Shown piece after piece: positions 24,671-32,128 of a DNA stretch of 64,000 bases (the stretch's first letter is position 1; every line of letters starts with the position of its first letter). A program made the position numbers and the translations under genes. Below the pieces are notes generated by a model. That model was not told the origin of the DNA and did not search any database. It was given only the letters and a program-made list of their open reading frames with translations. The DNA is taken from the NCBI GenBank assembly GCA_964400155.1, contig CAYNSQ010000001.1, positions 1-64,000 on the forward strand. The letters run 5' to 3'. Source of the DNA: JAYTJL01 sp964400155 (GTDB taxonomy: Bacteria > Patescibacteriota > Saccharimonadia > Saccharimonadales > UBA10212).

Positions 24671-25506
24671 TGGCAATTAGAGCATACAAACCAACTACTC
24701 CTGGTCAGCGCGGCATGACTACGCAAGATTTCTCTGAAATCACTACCAAAAAACCGCTTAAGAGTCTGATTGTTATCAAAAAAGGCTCGGTTGGACGCAA
24801 TAATCAGGGTCGGATAACAACCCGTCATCGTCAAGCCGGTGCTCGCAAATTTTTACGAAACATTAATTTCAAATTAGCAGACGGAACAGTTGCAACTGTT
24901 GAACATATTGAATATGACCCTAACCGAAGCGCTAGAATAGCCCGAATCAAAGACCAAGATGGCAAATTCCATTATTTGTTGGCAGCCAAAGGTATGAAAC
25001 CTGGTGATAAAGTATCTGTCGGTGAAGAAGTTGCAATTACTACAGGCAACCGTTTGCCTTTAAAGAACATACCTCTGGGTACATACATTCACGCCATTGA
25101 GTTGCAACCTGGGCGAGGTGCTCAAATGGTTCGATCAGCAGGTTCTGGTGCTCAGCTGGTTGCTAAAGAAGAAGACTATGTCCAAGTTAAATTGCCAAGT
25201 GGTGAGGTAAGATTGATCAACGCCAATGCAACAGCTTCTGTCGGCACAATTGGTAACGAACAACACCAAAACGTTGTTATAGGTAAGGCCGGCCGTAAAA
25301 GACATATGGGTATCCGTCCAACTGTTCGTGGTGTAGTAATGGCTGCAGCCGATCACCCTCACGGCGGTGGCGATGGTGGAAGGCACCGTATGGCACGTCC
25401 TCCAACAACTCCTTGGGGTCAGAAGACTTTAGGTTATAAGACAAGAACGCGCCGTAAGAGTATGAAATTTATTGTAAGAACAAGACATCAAGGAAAGAGA
25501 AGGTAG
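24670..25506 (+). CDS. rplB: 50S ribosomal protein L2
   Basis: This 278-residue protein is essential for subunit joining and peptidyl transfer. The H-P-H-G-G-G-D-G-G segment bearing the universally conserved histidine is present, as are G-R-I-T-T-R-H-R-Q-A-G and the basic C-terminus T-R-T-R-R-K-S-M-K. The length is normal. It begins at the stop of the upstream mini-ORF. Confidence 0.98.
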   Translation: MAIRAYKPTTPGQRGMTTQDFSEITTKKPLKSLIVIKKGSVGRNNQGRITTRHRQAGARKFLRNINFKLADGTVATVEHIEYDPNRSARIARIKDQDGKFHYLLAAKGMKPGDKVSVGEEVAITTGNRLPLKNIPLGTYIHAIELQPGRGAQMVRSAGSGAQLVAKEEDYVQVKLPSGEVRLINANATASVGTIGNEQHQNVVIGKAGRKRHMGIRPTVRGVVMAAADHPHGGGDGGRHRMARPPTTPWGQKTLGYKTRTRRKSMKFIVRTRHQGKRR

Positions 25507-25510
25507 GGTC

Positions 25511-25645
25511 ATGACAATGTCACTCCATTTACCAATTACCATTTACCATTTACCATTTATTTCTCATTGTTCATTGATCATTGATAATTCATTGAATATT
25601 GAAAATTGTAAATTGAAAATTGCTTCAAAAGGAGACCAATCATGA
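25511..25645 (+). CDS. Mini-ORF linking rplB to rpsS (HLPFISH family)
   Basis: ATG 25511 lies 4 nt after the rplB stop with an AGAAGG sequence upstream. It opens 44 codons, and its TGA (25643-25645) overlaps the rpsS ATG as ATGA. Shared peptide elements are M-S-L-H-L-P, H-L-P-F-I-S-H-C-S-L and I-D-N-S-L. The rpsS Shine-Dalgarno sequence AAAAGGAG lies inside the frame. The DNA is another copy of the CATTTACC/AATTG repeat. Confidence 0.5.
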   Translation: MTMSLHLPITIYHLPFISHCSLIIDNSLNIENCKLKIASKGDQS

Positions 25646-25917
25646 GCCGTAGTTTGAAGAAGGGTCCTTTTATAGATCCCAAGCTTGCTAAAAAAGTAGC
25701 AGCACTTGGTCCAGAAGATCGAAGTGTAATCAAAACATGGGCACGTGCTTCTTCTATTCCACCTGAATTTGTCGGTCGTACAATTGCCGTACATAACGGA
25801 AAAGTACATGTGCCGGTTTTTATAACAGAAAATATGGTAGGACATAAATTAGGTGAATTTTCACCAACTCGTAAATTCCGTGGTCACGGTGGAAAATTAG
25901 CAAAGGCACAGGGATAG
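25642..25917 (+). CDS. rpsS: 30S ribosomal protein S19
   Basis: This 91-residue head protein contacts the A-site tRNA. M-S-R-S-L-K-K-G-P-F, V-H-N-G-K-x-H-V-P-V and G-H-K-L-G-E-F-x-P-T-R are standard. AAAAGGAG upstream. The ATG is shared with the stop of the linker mini-ORF. Confidence 0.97.
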   Translation: MSRSLKKGPFIDPKLAKKVAALGPEDRSVIKTWARASSIPPEFVGRTIAVHNGKVHVPVFITENMVGHKLGEFSPTRKFRGHGGKLAKAQG

Positions 25918-25931
25918 GTTAAGGATATATT

Positions 25932-26315
25932 ATGGCAGTAAACGCAGTACACAAAGGAATCCGTATGAGTCCGCGCAAAGTTGGCGTAGTAGCAGCTTTA
26001 GTGCGTGGCCGTAGCGTTACTGATGCATTGGTCATTCTAGAGCACACACCTAGACGCTCAGCTAAAGTTGTTGCTGCGACTGTCAAAAGTGCTGCTGCCA
26101 ATGCTGAGAATAACCATAGTTACAAACCGGATACACTAAAAATTACTACTATTTCCGTAACAGCAGGACCACGTAACAAACGATACCGACCAGCAGCTCG
26201 TGGACGAGCCAATCCTTTTCAACGCAAAACCGCTCACCTTATTGTTAGTGTTGATGGGGAAAAGAGAGTAATCAAGAAGACATCCGCCAAGAATGAAAAC
26301 AAGGAGACAAAATAA
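25932..26315 (+). CDS. rplV: 50S ribosomal protein L22
   Basis: This 127-residue protein has a long beta-hairpin that narrows the exit tunnel. R-M-S-P-R-K and K-R-Y-R-P-A-A-R-G-R-A-N mark the family; the C-terminus carries a short lysine-rich tail. The last nucleotide overlaps the rpsC ATG. Confidence 0.96.
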   Translation: MAVNAVHKGIRMSPRKVGVVAALVRGRSVTDALVILEHTPRRSAKVVAATVKSAAANAENNHSYKPDTLKITTISVTAGPRNKRYRPAARGRANPFQRKTAHLIVSVDGEKRVIKKTSAKNENKETK

Positions 26316-26944
26316 TGGGTCAAAAAGTAAATCCAATAAGCATGCGTCTTCAAGTAAACAAAGACTGGCGAAGTAAATGGTTTGCCGGTAAAAAAGATTA
26401 TGCTGATTTTCTTAAGCAAGATTTGAGTGCTCGTAAACTAATAGTCGACAAATTAGGCAGTCGTGCATCTATAAGTAAAGTAGATATTGAACGCTCACCC
26501 AACTTAGTTACTATAACTATTCAAACAGCAAAAGCAGGGGTGGTAATTGGCCGTGGTGGTACTGGTGCAGCTGAGCTTAAAACAGATATTGAAAAAATCT
26601 ACGGCATTCCTGTAAGGGTAAACATTGAAGAGATAAAGAGACCAGAACTTCAAGCTAAAATTGTTGCAGAAAACATAGCTCACCAGATTGAACGACGTAT
26701 AGCCTGGCGCCGAGCTATAAAAAGTGCTGCAGCAGCAAGTATGCGTGCAGGAGCCAAAGGAGTGCGAATTGAGATATCAGGACGACTGGGAGGCATGGAA
26801 ATGAGTCGTAGAGAGAAGGAAATTCAAGGTAGTGTACCTTTGCACACCTTAAGAGCTGATATTGATTATTCGGCGGCCAGAGCACTTTATCCAGGAGCTG
26901 GGGTTATAGGTATTAAAGTTTGGATTTACAAAGGTGAGGTGTAA
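26315..26944 (+). CDS. rpsC: 30S ribosomal protein S3
   Basis: This 209-residue mRNA-entry-channel protein has a KH domain with V-I-G-R-G-G-T-G and a C-terminal domain with R-A-G-A-K-G-V-R-I-E-I-S-G-R-L-G-G. It starts G-Q-K-V-N-P, as usual. AGGTGAGG at its 3' end is placed to serve the following mini-ORF. Confidence 0.97.
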   Translation: MGQKVNPISMRLQVNKDWRSKWFAGKKDYADFLKQDLSARKLIVDKLGSRASISKVDIERSPNLVTITIQTAKAGVVIGRGGTGAAELKTDIEKIYGIPVRVNIEEIKRPELQAKIVAENIAHQIERRIAWRRAIKSAAAASMRAGAKGVRIEISGRLGGMEMSRREKEIQGSVPLHTLRADIDYSAARALYPGAGVIGIKVWIYKGEV

Positions 26945-26948
26945 TGTC

Positions 26949-27086
26949 ATGACTTCGTCCTTCCATTTACCATTTACCATTCACCATTTACGATTTATTT
27001 CTCATTGTTCATTGTTCATTGATAATTCATTGAAAAATGTGAATTGTGAAATGATTATTGAGCACCGGAGGTGCGTCTCATGTTAA
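26949..27086 (+). CDS. Mini-ORF linking rpsC to rplP (HLPFISH family)
   Basis: After the rpsC stop there is a two-codon ORF (ATG 26944, TGA 26950-26952) whose stop overlaps ATG 26949, which opens 45 codons to TAA 27084-27086. That stop falls within the rplP start region (overlapping ATG 27086 as TAATG, 4 nt past ATG 27080). Shared peptide pieces are S-F-H-L-P-F, F-I-S-H-C-S-L and I-D-N-S-L-K. AGGTGAGG lies 9 nt upstream of ATG 26949. The chain of overlaps is striking. Confidence 0.5.
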   Translation: MTSSFHLPFTIHHLRFISHCSLFIDNSLKNVNCEMIIEHRRCVSC

Positions 27087-27496
27087 TGCCATCCAGAACT
27101 AAATACCGCAAGGTAAGAAAAGGCAAGATTCACGGCGGAACAGCAACCGCTCTATCTGAGATAGCACATGGCCGATACGGTTTAGTCTCTCAAAGTAGTG
27201 AACGCATTACTAGTCGACAAATCGAATCAGCAAGACAAGCTATGACACGCTACATCAAACGTGGTGGTCAGATTTGGATTCGTATATTCCCTCACACACC
27301 AGTCACGCGTAAACCACAAGACGTTAAGATGGGTAGCGGTAAAGGCAGCCCGGAATTCTTTGTAGCAAAAGTAAAAGCCGGTACCGTAATGTTTGAAATG
27401 GATGGGGTAACCGAAGAAGTTGCTCGTGAAGCTATGCGCCTTGCTAGTCACAAACTACCCGTAAAGACAGTATTTGTTGTCAAGGAGGAAGTGTAG
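27080..27496 (+). CDS. rplP: 50S ribosomal protein L16
   Basis: This 138-residue protein organises the A-site region of the 50S subunit. I choose ATG 27080 since it gives M-L-M-P-S-R-T-K-Y-R-K, matching the M-L-x-P-x-R-T-K start of the family, with GGAGG 8 nt upstream. The alternative ATG 27086 is the one overlapped by the mini-ORF stop. G-Q-I-W-I-R-I-F-P and M-G-S-G-K-G are typical. Confidence 0.96.
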   Translation: MLMPSRTKYRKVRKGKIHGGTATALSEIAHGRYGLVSQSSERITSRQIESARQAMTRYIKRGGQIWIRIFPHTPVTRKPQDVKMGSGKGSPEFFVAKVKAGTVMFEMDGVTEEVAREAMRLASHKLPVKTVFVVKEEV

Positions 27497-27498
27497 TC

Positions 27499-27699
27499 AT
27501 GACTATTGCTGATATCCGTAAGTTATCTACCGCCGAATTGGCCGTTGAAACTTCTAAGTTAAGAGAAGAAATTACTGAGATTCGACGTCGAATTCACAGT
27601 GGTGAAATGACTAATGTAAGAACCCTGCGTGCAAAAAGAAAAGACTTGGCGCGCATGTTGACTGTACTTAGTGAACAGCTAATCAAGGAGAGTATCTAA
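27499..27699 (+). CDS. rpmC: 50S ribosomal protein L29
   Basis: This 66-residue helical protein sits near the tunnel exit next to L23. I-R-K-L-S-T-A-E-L, L-R-E-E-I and the A-R-M-L-T-V-L-S-E terminal helix fit. It overlaps rpsQ by 1 nt and lies in canonical order after rplP. Confidence 0.93.
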   Translation: MTIADIRKLSTAELAVETSKLREEITEIRRRIHSGEMTNVRTLRAKRKDLARMLTVLSEQLIKESI

Positions 27700-28061
27700 T
27701 GGGTAAGACAATTACCGGAATAGTTTCAAGTAATAGTGCCGATAAGACAATCGTAATAACTGTTACAAGCCGAAAAACTGACCCACTGTACAAAAAACAA
27801 TACACAGTAAGGACTAAATTTATAGCTCATGATGAGAAGAATTTAGCCAAACTGGGGGATAAAGTTAGTATTGTTGAAACCCGACCGATAAGTGCCAGAA
27901 AACGCTATAGTTTGGAAAAGGTACTCAATAAAGCATCAGTTGGTTTTAAAGACTCCGATGCTACGGCTGACGTTGTTGAAGAACCAAAAATCAAAGCTAT
28001 ACCTACGGTAGAAGAGACCAAAAAGGCGGTAGACAAAGTTGTTGAGGAGACCAAAGAATGA
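27699..28061 (+). CDS. rpsQ: 30S ribosomal protein S17, C-terminally extended
   Basis: The first ~85 residues are the OB-fold S17 core (G-K-T-I-T-G-I-V-x-S, D-K-T-I-V-I, H-D-E-x-N, E-T-R-P-I-S). About 35 acidic/lysine-rich residues extend the C-terminus (120 total against about 85). It overlaps rplN by 4 nt (ATGA). Confidence 0.95.
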   Translation: MGKTITGIVSSNSADKTIVITVTSRKTDPLYKKQYTVRTKFIAHDEKNLAKLGDKVSIVETRPISARKRYSLEKVLNKASVGFKDSDATADVVEEPKIKAIPTVEETKKAVDKVVEETKE

Positions 28062-28429
28062 TTCAGCAAGAATCCCGAGTAATCGCAGCTGACAATTCCG
28101 GAGCAAAATCACTACTATGTATACGTGTCTTGGGAGGTTCACGCCGACGTTATGCGAGAGTTGGAGACATAATTGTGGCAAGTGTTAAAACTGCCAACCC
28201 TGCTGGGGGTGTTAAAAGGAAGAGTGTAGTTAAAGCTGTTGTTGTCCGAACCAACTATGTGATCCGTCGTGCAGACGGTTCAACAATTAAGTTTGATGAT
28301 AATGCTGTTGTAGTATTGGCCGATGATCTTAAAAATCCACGTGGTACCCGTATATTTGGTCCGGTACCCAGAGAACTTCGTGAAATGGGTTATTCAAAGA
28401 TAATTTCACTAGCACCGGAGGTCTTATAG
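28058..28429 (+). CDS. rplN: 50S ribosomal protein L14
   Basis: This 123-residue interface protein is fully standard: M-I-Q-Q-E-S-R, D-N-S-G-A-K, G-G-S-R-R-R-Y-A-x-V-G-D, D-G-S-x-I-K-F-D-D-N-A and the terminal I-I-S-L-A-P-E-V-L. Confidence 0.98.
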   Translation: MIQQESRVIAADNSGAKSLLCIRVLGGSRRRYARVGDIIVASVKTANPAGGVKRKSVVKAVVVRTNYVIRRADGSTIKFDDNAVVVLADDLKNPRGTRIFGPVPRELREMGYSKIISLAPEVL

Positions 28430-28431
28430 CC

Positions 28432-28758
28432 ATGAATCAGACTAAATATAAAATGAGAATTAAAAAAGACGACCAAGTTGTTGTTCGCAGTGGAAAATAT
28501 AAAGGCCGAAGTGGCAAAGTACTTGAAGTTTTGCCAAAGCTAAATAAAGTTACCGTAGAAGGTGTAAACGTAGTAAAAAGACATCGCAAACCATCCACTA
28601 TTCATCCGCAAGGTACCATAGAAGAAATAACCAAGCCAATCTGGGTCAGTAAAGTTGGCCTAGCTGACGGCACAAAACCGTCCCGAGTTGGCTACAAAAT
28701 CGATGCAAATGGCAAGAAGACACGCCTACTTAAGTCTTCAGGTAAGGAGGTCAAGTAA
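28432..28758 (+). CDS. rplX: 50S ribosomal protein L24
   Basis: This 108-residue assembly-initiator protein has a KOW motif (D-Q-V-V-V-R-S-G-K-Y-K-G-R-S-G-K-V) and R-H-R-K-P-S. ATG 28432 is used; an internal ATG at 28453 (M-R-I-K-K-D-D) is a possible alternative. The stop overlaps rplE ATG. Confidence 0.95.
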   Translation: MNQTKYKMRIKKDDQVVVRSGKYKGRSGKVLEVLPKLNKVTVEGVNVVKRHRKPSTIHPQGTIEEITKPIWVSKVGLADGTKPSRVGYKIDANGKKTRLLKSSGKEVK

Positions 28759-29384
28759 TGGTTAAAGATACTATGACCAACTCTGCCAGATTAAAGGTGG
28801 ATTTTAATTCGAAGTACTCTAAAGAATTAAAAAAAGAACTTGAACTTAAGAATATCCACCAGGTACCTACACTTGAAAAGGTTGTAGTTAATGTTGGACT
28901 TGGTAAGGCTAAAGAAGACAAGAAAATGCTTGAAGTTGCTGCCAATACACTCAGTAAGATCACCGGACAGCAGTCGGTTGATACATATGCAAAGATGTCG
29001 ATAGCTAGCTTTAAGCTACGTGAAGGTCAGAAGATTGGTCTAAAAGTAACACTACGTGGCGACAGAATGTACGAGTTTACCGACAGATTAATAAATATTG
29101 TCTTGCCTAGGTTACGCGATTTTCATGGCGTAAGCGCAAAGTCATTTGATGCCCAAGGTAATTACAGCATCGGATTTGTTGATCAGTCAGTCTTTCCAGA
29201 GTTAACATTTGAAGACACTTCAACCCCACATGGTTTACAAGTAATATTTGTAATACGCGGCGGTAGTAAGGAAGCCTCAAGACTTCTACTTGAGAAGTTT
29301 GGTATGCCTTTTGAGAAGCCTCAGGGTCAATCGTTTGAAAAACCACTAGAAAATGTTCAGGAAAATGAGAAAGGGACTAAATAA
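28758..29384 (+). CDS. rplE: 50S ribosomal protein L5
   Basis: This 208-residue 5S rRNA-binding protein has N-V-G-L-G, I-T-G-Q-x(10)-A-K-x-S-I-A-x-F-K-L-R-E-G, L-R-G-D-R-M-Y-E-F and G-N-Y-S-I-G. About 20 residues extend the C-terminus beyond the usual end (after G-M-P-F). rpsN starts on the next base. Confidence 0.97.
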   Translation: MVKDTMTNSARLKVDFNSKYSKELKKELELKNIHQVPTLEKVVVNVGLGKAKEDKKMLEVAANTLSKITGQQSVDTYAKMSIASFKLREGQKIGLKVTLRGDRMYEFTDRLINIVLPRLRDFHGVSAKSFDAQGNYSIGFVDQSVFPELTFEDTSTPHGLQVIFVIRGGSKEASRLLLEKFGMPFEKPQGQSFEKPLENVQENEKGTK

Positions 29385-29654
29385 ATGGCTAAGAAATCAA
29401 TGATAGCTCGAGACGTTAAAAGGAAGAAAATGATTGATAAGTATTCCGCAAAACGAGCCGAATTAAAAGCAGCTGGTGACCAAGACGGTCTGGCTCTTTT
29501 GCCACGCAATTCTAGTCCTTCTAGGCATAAAAACCGATGCACTGAAACCGGTCGTGGACGTGGATATATGCGTCAATTTGGTTTATCTAGAATTTCATTC
29601 CGAGAACATGCTAGTAAGGGTGAAATCCCAGGGGTAACGAAAGCGAGCTGGTAA
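29385..29654 (+). CDS. rpsN: 30S ribosomal protein S14, zinc-free form
   Basis: This 89-residue protein is of the long, C-minus type: there is no C-x2-C...C-x2-C ribbon, only one cysteine. S-S-P-x-R-x-K-N-R-C-x-x-T-G-R-x-R-G and the terminal G-V-x-K-A-S-W are typical. In canonical order after rplE. Confidence 0.96.
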   Translation: MAKKSMIARDVKRKKMIDKYSAKRAELKAAGDQDGLALLPRNSSPSRHKNRCTETGRGRGYMRQFGLSRISFREHASKGEIPGVTKASW

Positions 29655-29656
29655 TA

Positions 29657-29776
29657 ATGATGACTAAATCTTTCATATTTACAAAAGAACTAATGAACGA
29701 ATGGGCTTTTGCATCGATCATTGATCATTCGTCACATTTGTTCATAGAAACGACTGAAAGGAGCAATAAATGGTAA
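29657..29776 (+). CDS. Mini-ORF linking rpsN to rpsH
   Basis: ATG 29657 lies 2 nt after the rpsN stop and opens 39 codons to TAA 29774-29776, overlapping the rpsH start (ATGGTAA). The peptide begins M-M-T-K-S-F and is only faintly like the HLPFISH peptides. The spacer DNA keeps diverged pieces of the repeat (ATGATGAC..., TGATCATTG). The upstream ribosome site is weak. It is probably a diverged relative. Confidence 0.4.
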   Translation: MMTKSFIFTKELMNEWAFASIIDHSSHLFIETTERSNKW

Positions 29777-30165
29777 GCACAGACCCAATAGCAGACATGC
29801 TAAGTCGTATTCGCAACGCTATTGCCGTTTCAAAGCATGAAGTTATCCTGCCTCATTCAGGGGTTAAAGAAAGAGTGGTTGGAATTTTAAGCGACAACGG
29901 CTTTTTAGTGGGATCATCTGTTAGTGACGCCGGTAGTCACAAAATCATGAGAGTTGTAATTGCAAAAGAAGGGACAAACCCTAACATTAGTTCAATAAAG
30001 AGACTCTCAAGACCAGGTCAACGTCGATATGTCGGAAGCGATAAAATTCCTTCAGTAAAACGAGGTCGTGGAATTGTAGTTATCTCAACTTCGCAAGGTC
30101 TCATGACTGGTGATGAAGCGAAAGCTAAAAAGCTCGGTGGCGAGCTGATTTGTGAGGTGTTCTAA
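29770..30165 (+). CDS. rpsH: 30S ribosomal protein S8
   Basis: This 131-residue protein binds the central 16S domain and in many bacteria regulates the spc operon. D-P-I-A-D-M-L-S-R-I-R-N-A and the C-terminal G-I-V-V-I-S-T-S-Q-G-L-M-T segment are typical. AAAGGAG upstream. Confidence 0.97.
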   Translation: MVSTDPIADMLSRIRNAIAVSKHEVILPHSGVKERVVGILSDNGFLVGSSVSDAGSHKIMRVVIAKEGTNPNISSIKRLSRPGQRRYVGSDKIPSVKRGRGIVVISTSQGLMTGDEAKAKKLGGELICEVF

Positions 30166-30167
30166 AG

Positions 30168-30704
30168 ATGAGTCGTATAGGAAAAATGCCAATAGCTATT
30201 CCTAGCGGAGTAACAGTTGAGACTACTGATAAGGAAATCAAGGTAACTGGCCCCAAGGGTAGTCTTAGCCAGTTTACAATGCCAGGTGTAAAGATAGAAT
30301 CAGCTGATGGTCAAATTAACGTCAGTCGAGTAGACGACCAAGCCATTCATAGAGCTAAACATGGCCTGATGCGCTCTTTGGTTAACAACATGGTAACTGG
30401 AGTCAGTCAAGGTTTTGAACGCAAATTGGAAATAAACGGCGTAGGATATCGAGTTGCTACTCAAGGTACTGATTTGAAATTCAATCTTGGCTTTTCGCAT
30501 GATGTTATCTACAAACTACCCCAAGGCGTAACAGCATCTATAGAACAGAACACCATTACTATTACTGGAATCGATAAACAGCAAGTTGGACAAGTTGCTT
30601 CAGAGATTAGATCGCTTAAAAAACCTGAACCCTATAAAGGCAAGGGAATTAAGTATGTAGAAGAGAGAGTCTTGCGTAAGAGCGGAAAGAGCGGTAAAGA
30701 ATAA
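30168..30704 (+). CDS. rplF: 50S ribosomal protein L6
   Basis: This 178-residue protein lies beside the factor-binding site. M-S-R-I-G-K-M-P-I, V-T-G-P-K-G-x-L and the C-terminal R-S-L-K-K-P-E-P-Y-K-G-K-G-I-K-Y signature are present. It is 2 nt after rpsH, 1 nt before rplR. Confidence 0.97.
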   Translation: MSRIGKMPIAIPSGVTVETTDKEIKVTGPKGSLSQFTMPGVKIESADGQINVSRVDDQAIHRAKHGLMRSLVNNMVTGVSQGFERKLEINGVGYRVATQGTDLKFNLGFSHDVIYKLPQGVTASIEQNTITITGIDKQQVGQVASEIRSLKKPEPYKGKGIKYVEERVLRKSGKSGKE

Positions 30705-30705
30705 A

Positions 30706-31059
30706 ATGAGTAGATTAGCAACCAAGAGGACTGTAGCAACCAGAAGGACAGCAAAAGTCCGTACTACAATAGCCAGTAATTCTTCAAGGCCAAGACTTAG
30801 TGTGGATATTAGTAATACTCACATAAGTGCTCAAATTATTGATGATGCCAGCCACTCAACGCTTGCTTATGCTACTACTAAAGGCAAGAAGACTAGTGGA
30901 ACCATGACCGAAAAAGCAGAGTTAGTAGGTAAAGAAATTGCCCAAAAAGCTACAAAAGCTAAAATATCTAAAGTAGTTTTTGATAGAGGATCACATAAAT
31001 ATCACGGACGAGTTAAAGCACTGGCAGACGCTGCCCGTCAAGCAGGAATGGAGTTTTAA
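30706..31059 (+). CDS. rplR: 50S ribosomal protein L18
   Basis: This 117-residue 5S rRNA-binding protein shows R-P-R-L-S-V, I-S-A-Q-I-I-D-D, V-F-D-R-G-S-H-K-Y-H-G-R-V-K-A-L-A-D-A-A-R and G-M-E-F at the end. Fully typical. Confidence 0.97.
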   Translation: MSRLATKRTVATRRTAKVRTTIASNSSRPRLSVDISNTHISAQIIDDASHSTLAYATTKGKKTSGTMTEKAELVGKEIAQKATKAKISKVVFDRGSHKYHGRVKALADAARQAGMEF

Positions 31060-31062
31060 GAT

Positions 31063-31581
31063 ATGGCATATACCGATCCAAAATTAGCCACACAGAAAGC
31101 AATGGAAAATGACAGTGCTTTTGACGAGCGAGTTATAAATGTTAATCGTGTTGCCCGTGTTGTCAAAGGCGGCCGTCGTTTTCGTTTTCAGGCATTAGTT
31201 GTAGTTGGCGACGGCAAAGGTAGTGTGGGAATGGGAATTGCAAAAGGTGCTGACGTTACTGTTGCGGTAACAAAAGCTGCTGAATCTGCAAAGAAACATC
31301 TTGTTAAATTCCCATTGTATAAAGGCACATTAACACACGAAGTTTCAGCTAAAGTTGGTGGTGCATCTATTTTAATATTGCCTGCTTCTGATGGTACCGG
31401 GTTGATTGCTGGCGGAGTGGTAAGAACTATATTAGAAGTTGCCGGAGTCCAAAATGCATTGTCAAAAAGTCTTGGTTCGTCTAACAAGATAAATACCGCA
31501 TCTGCTACAATTTTGGCACTTTCAACTATGGTTCCTGCCAAAAAGTGGGTGACTCGCATGAATGTCAAAGGGACTAAATAA
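31063..31581 (+). CDS. rpsE: 30S ribosomal protein S5
   Basis: This 172-residue accuracy protein has N-R-V-A-R-V-V-K-G-G-R-R-F-R-F, G-D-G-K-G-S-V-G-M-G-I-A-K and the A-S-D-G-T-G-x-I-A-G-G-V-V-R segment. The stop overlaps the rplO ATG, leaving no room for rpmD, which normally sits here. Confidence 0.98.
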   Translation: MAYTDPKLATQKAMENDSAFDERVINVNRVARVVKGGRRFRFQALVVVGDGKGSVGMGIAKGADVTVAVTKAAESAKKHLVKFPLYKGTLTHEVSAKVGGASILILPASDGTGLIAGGVVRTILEVAGVQNALSKSLGSSNKINTASATILALSTMVPAKKWVTRMNVKGTK

Positions 31582-32057
31582 TGAAATACAATGAACTAAC
31601 TATCAGCAAAGACAAGTCACCCAGCCGTAAAGGCAGAGGAATTGCAGCCGGACAAGGCAAAACAGCTGGACGTGGTACAAAAGGTCAAGGTTCGCGTAAG
31701 TCAGGTGGTGTTAGACCGGGTTTTGAAGGCGGACAAATGCCACTTTATATGCGTTTACCAAAATTGCGAGGTTTTAAAAGCCATCGCCCAGTTATTGAAG
31801 CAGTCTATACTTCACAATTAGACAACGTTAAAGCTTCTAAAATAACCAACCAGACTTTGTTTGAAGCTGGTTTAGTCAGTAGTCCGTACACTCAGGTTAA
31901 ACTGATAGTCAAGGGCGAACTCAAGTCAAAAAAAGAAGTTAGATTACAATCTGCAAGTGCTTCTGCAGTTAAACTGGTTATAAAAGCTGGTGGTAGTTTT
32001 GAGTCAGTTGAACGCATTGCTCGAGAATCAAAAAAATCTGACAAGACCGAAAAGTAG
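31581..32057 (+). CDS. rplO: 50S ribosomal protein L15
   Basis: This 158-residue assembly protein has the glycine-rich G-R-G-I-A-A-G-Q-G-K-T-A-G-R-G-T-K-G-Q-G motif, F-E-G-G-Q-M-P-L-Y-M-R-L-P-K-x-R-G-F and a C-terminal alpha/beta domain with a charged tail. It directly follows rpsE, the CPR arrangement without L30. Confidence 0.97.
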   Translation: MKYNELTISKDKSPSRKGRGIAAGQGKTAGRGTKGQGSRKSGGVRPGFEGGQMPLYMRLPKLRGFKSHRPVIEAVYTSQLDNVKASKITNQTLFEAGLVSSPYTQVKLIVKGELKSKKEVRLQSASASAVKLVIKAGGSFESVERIARESKKSDKTEK

Positions 32058-32077
32058 TTTATACTTTAGTACTAGAG

Positions 32078-32128
32078 TTGGTGGAAATTGAAAATCAAAG
32101 TCCAAATAATAAGGGGTTAAAAGTTTGA
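32078..32128 (+). CDS. Possible mini-ORF ending on the secY start
   Basis: TTG 32078 (or GTG 32081) opens 16 codons ending in TGA 32126-32128, which overlaps the secY TTG as TTGA. It has a weak upstream ribosome site and no likeness to the other linker peptides. It is short enough to be chance. Confidence 0.2.
   Translation: MVEIENQSPNNKGLKV

Noticed and set aside
24516..27062. CRISPR array
   Set aside because: The repeated units are 7-9 nt, contiguous, without unique spacers, and no cas genes are present.
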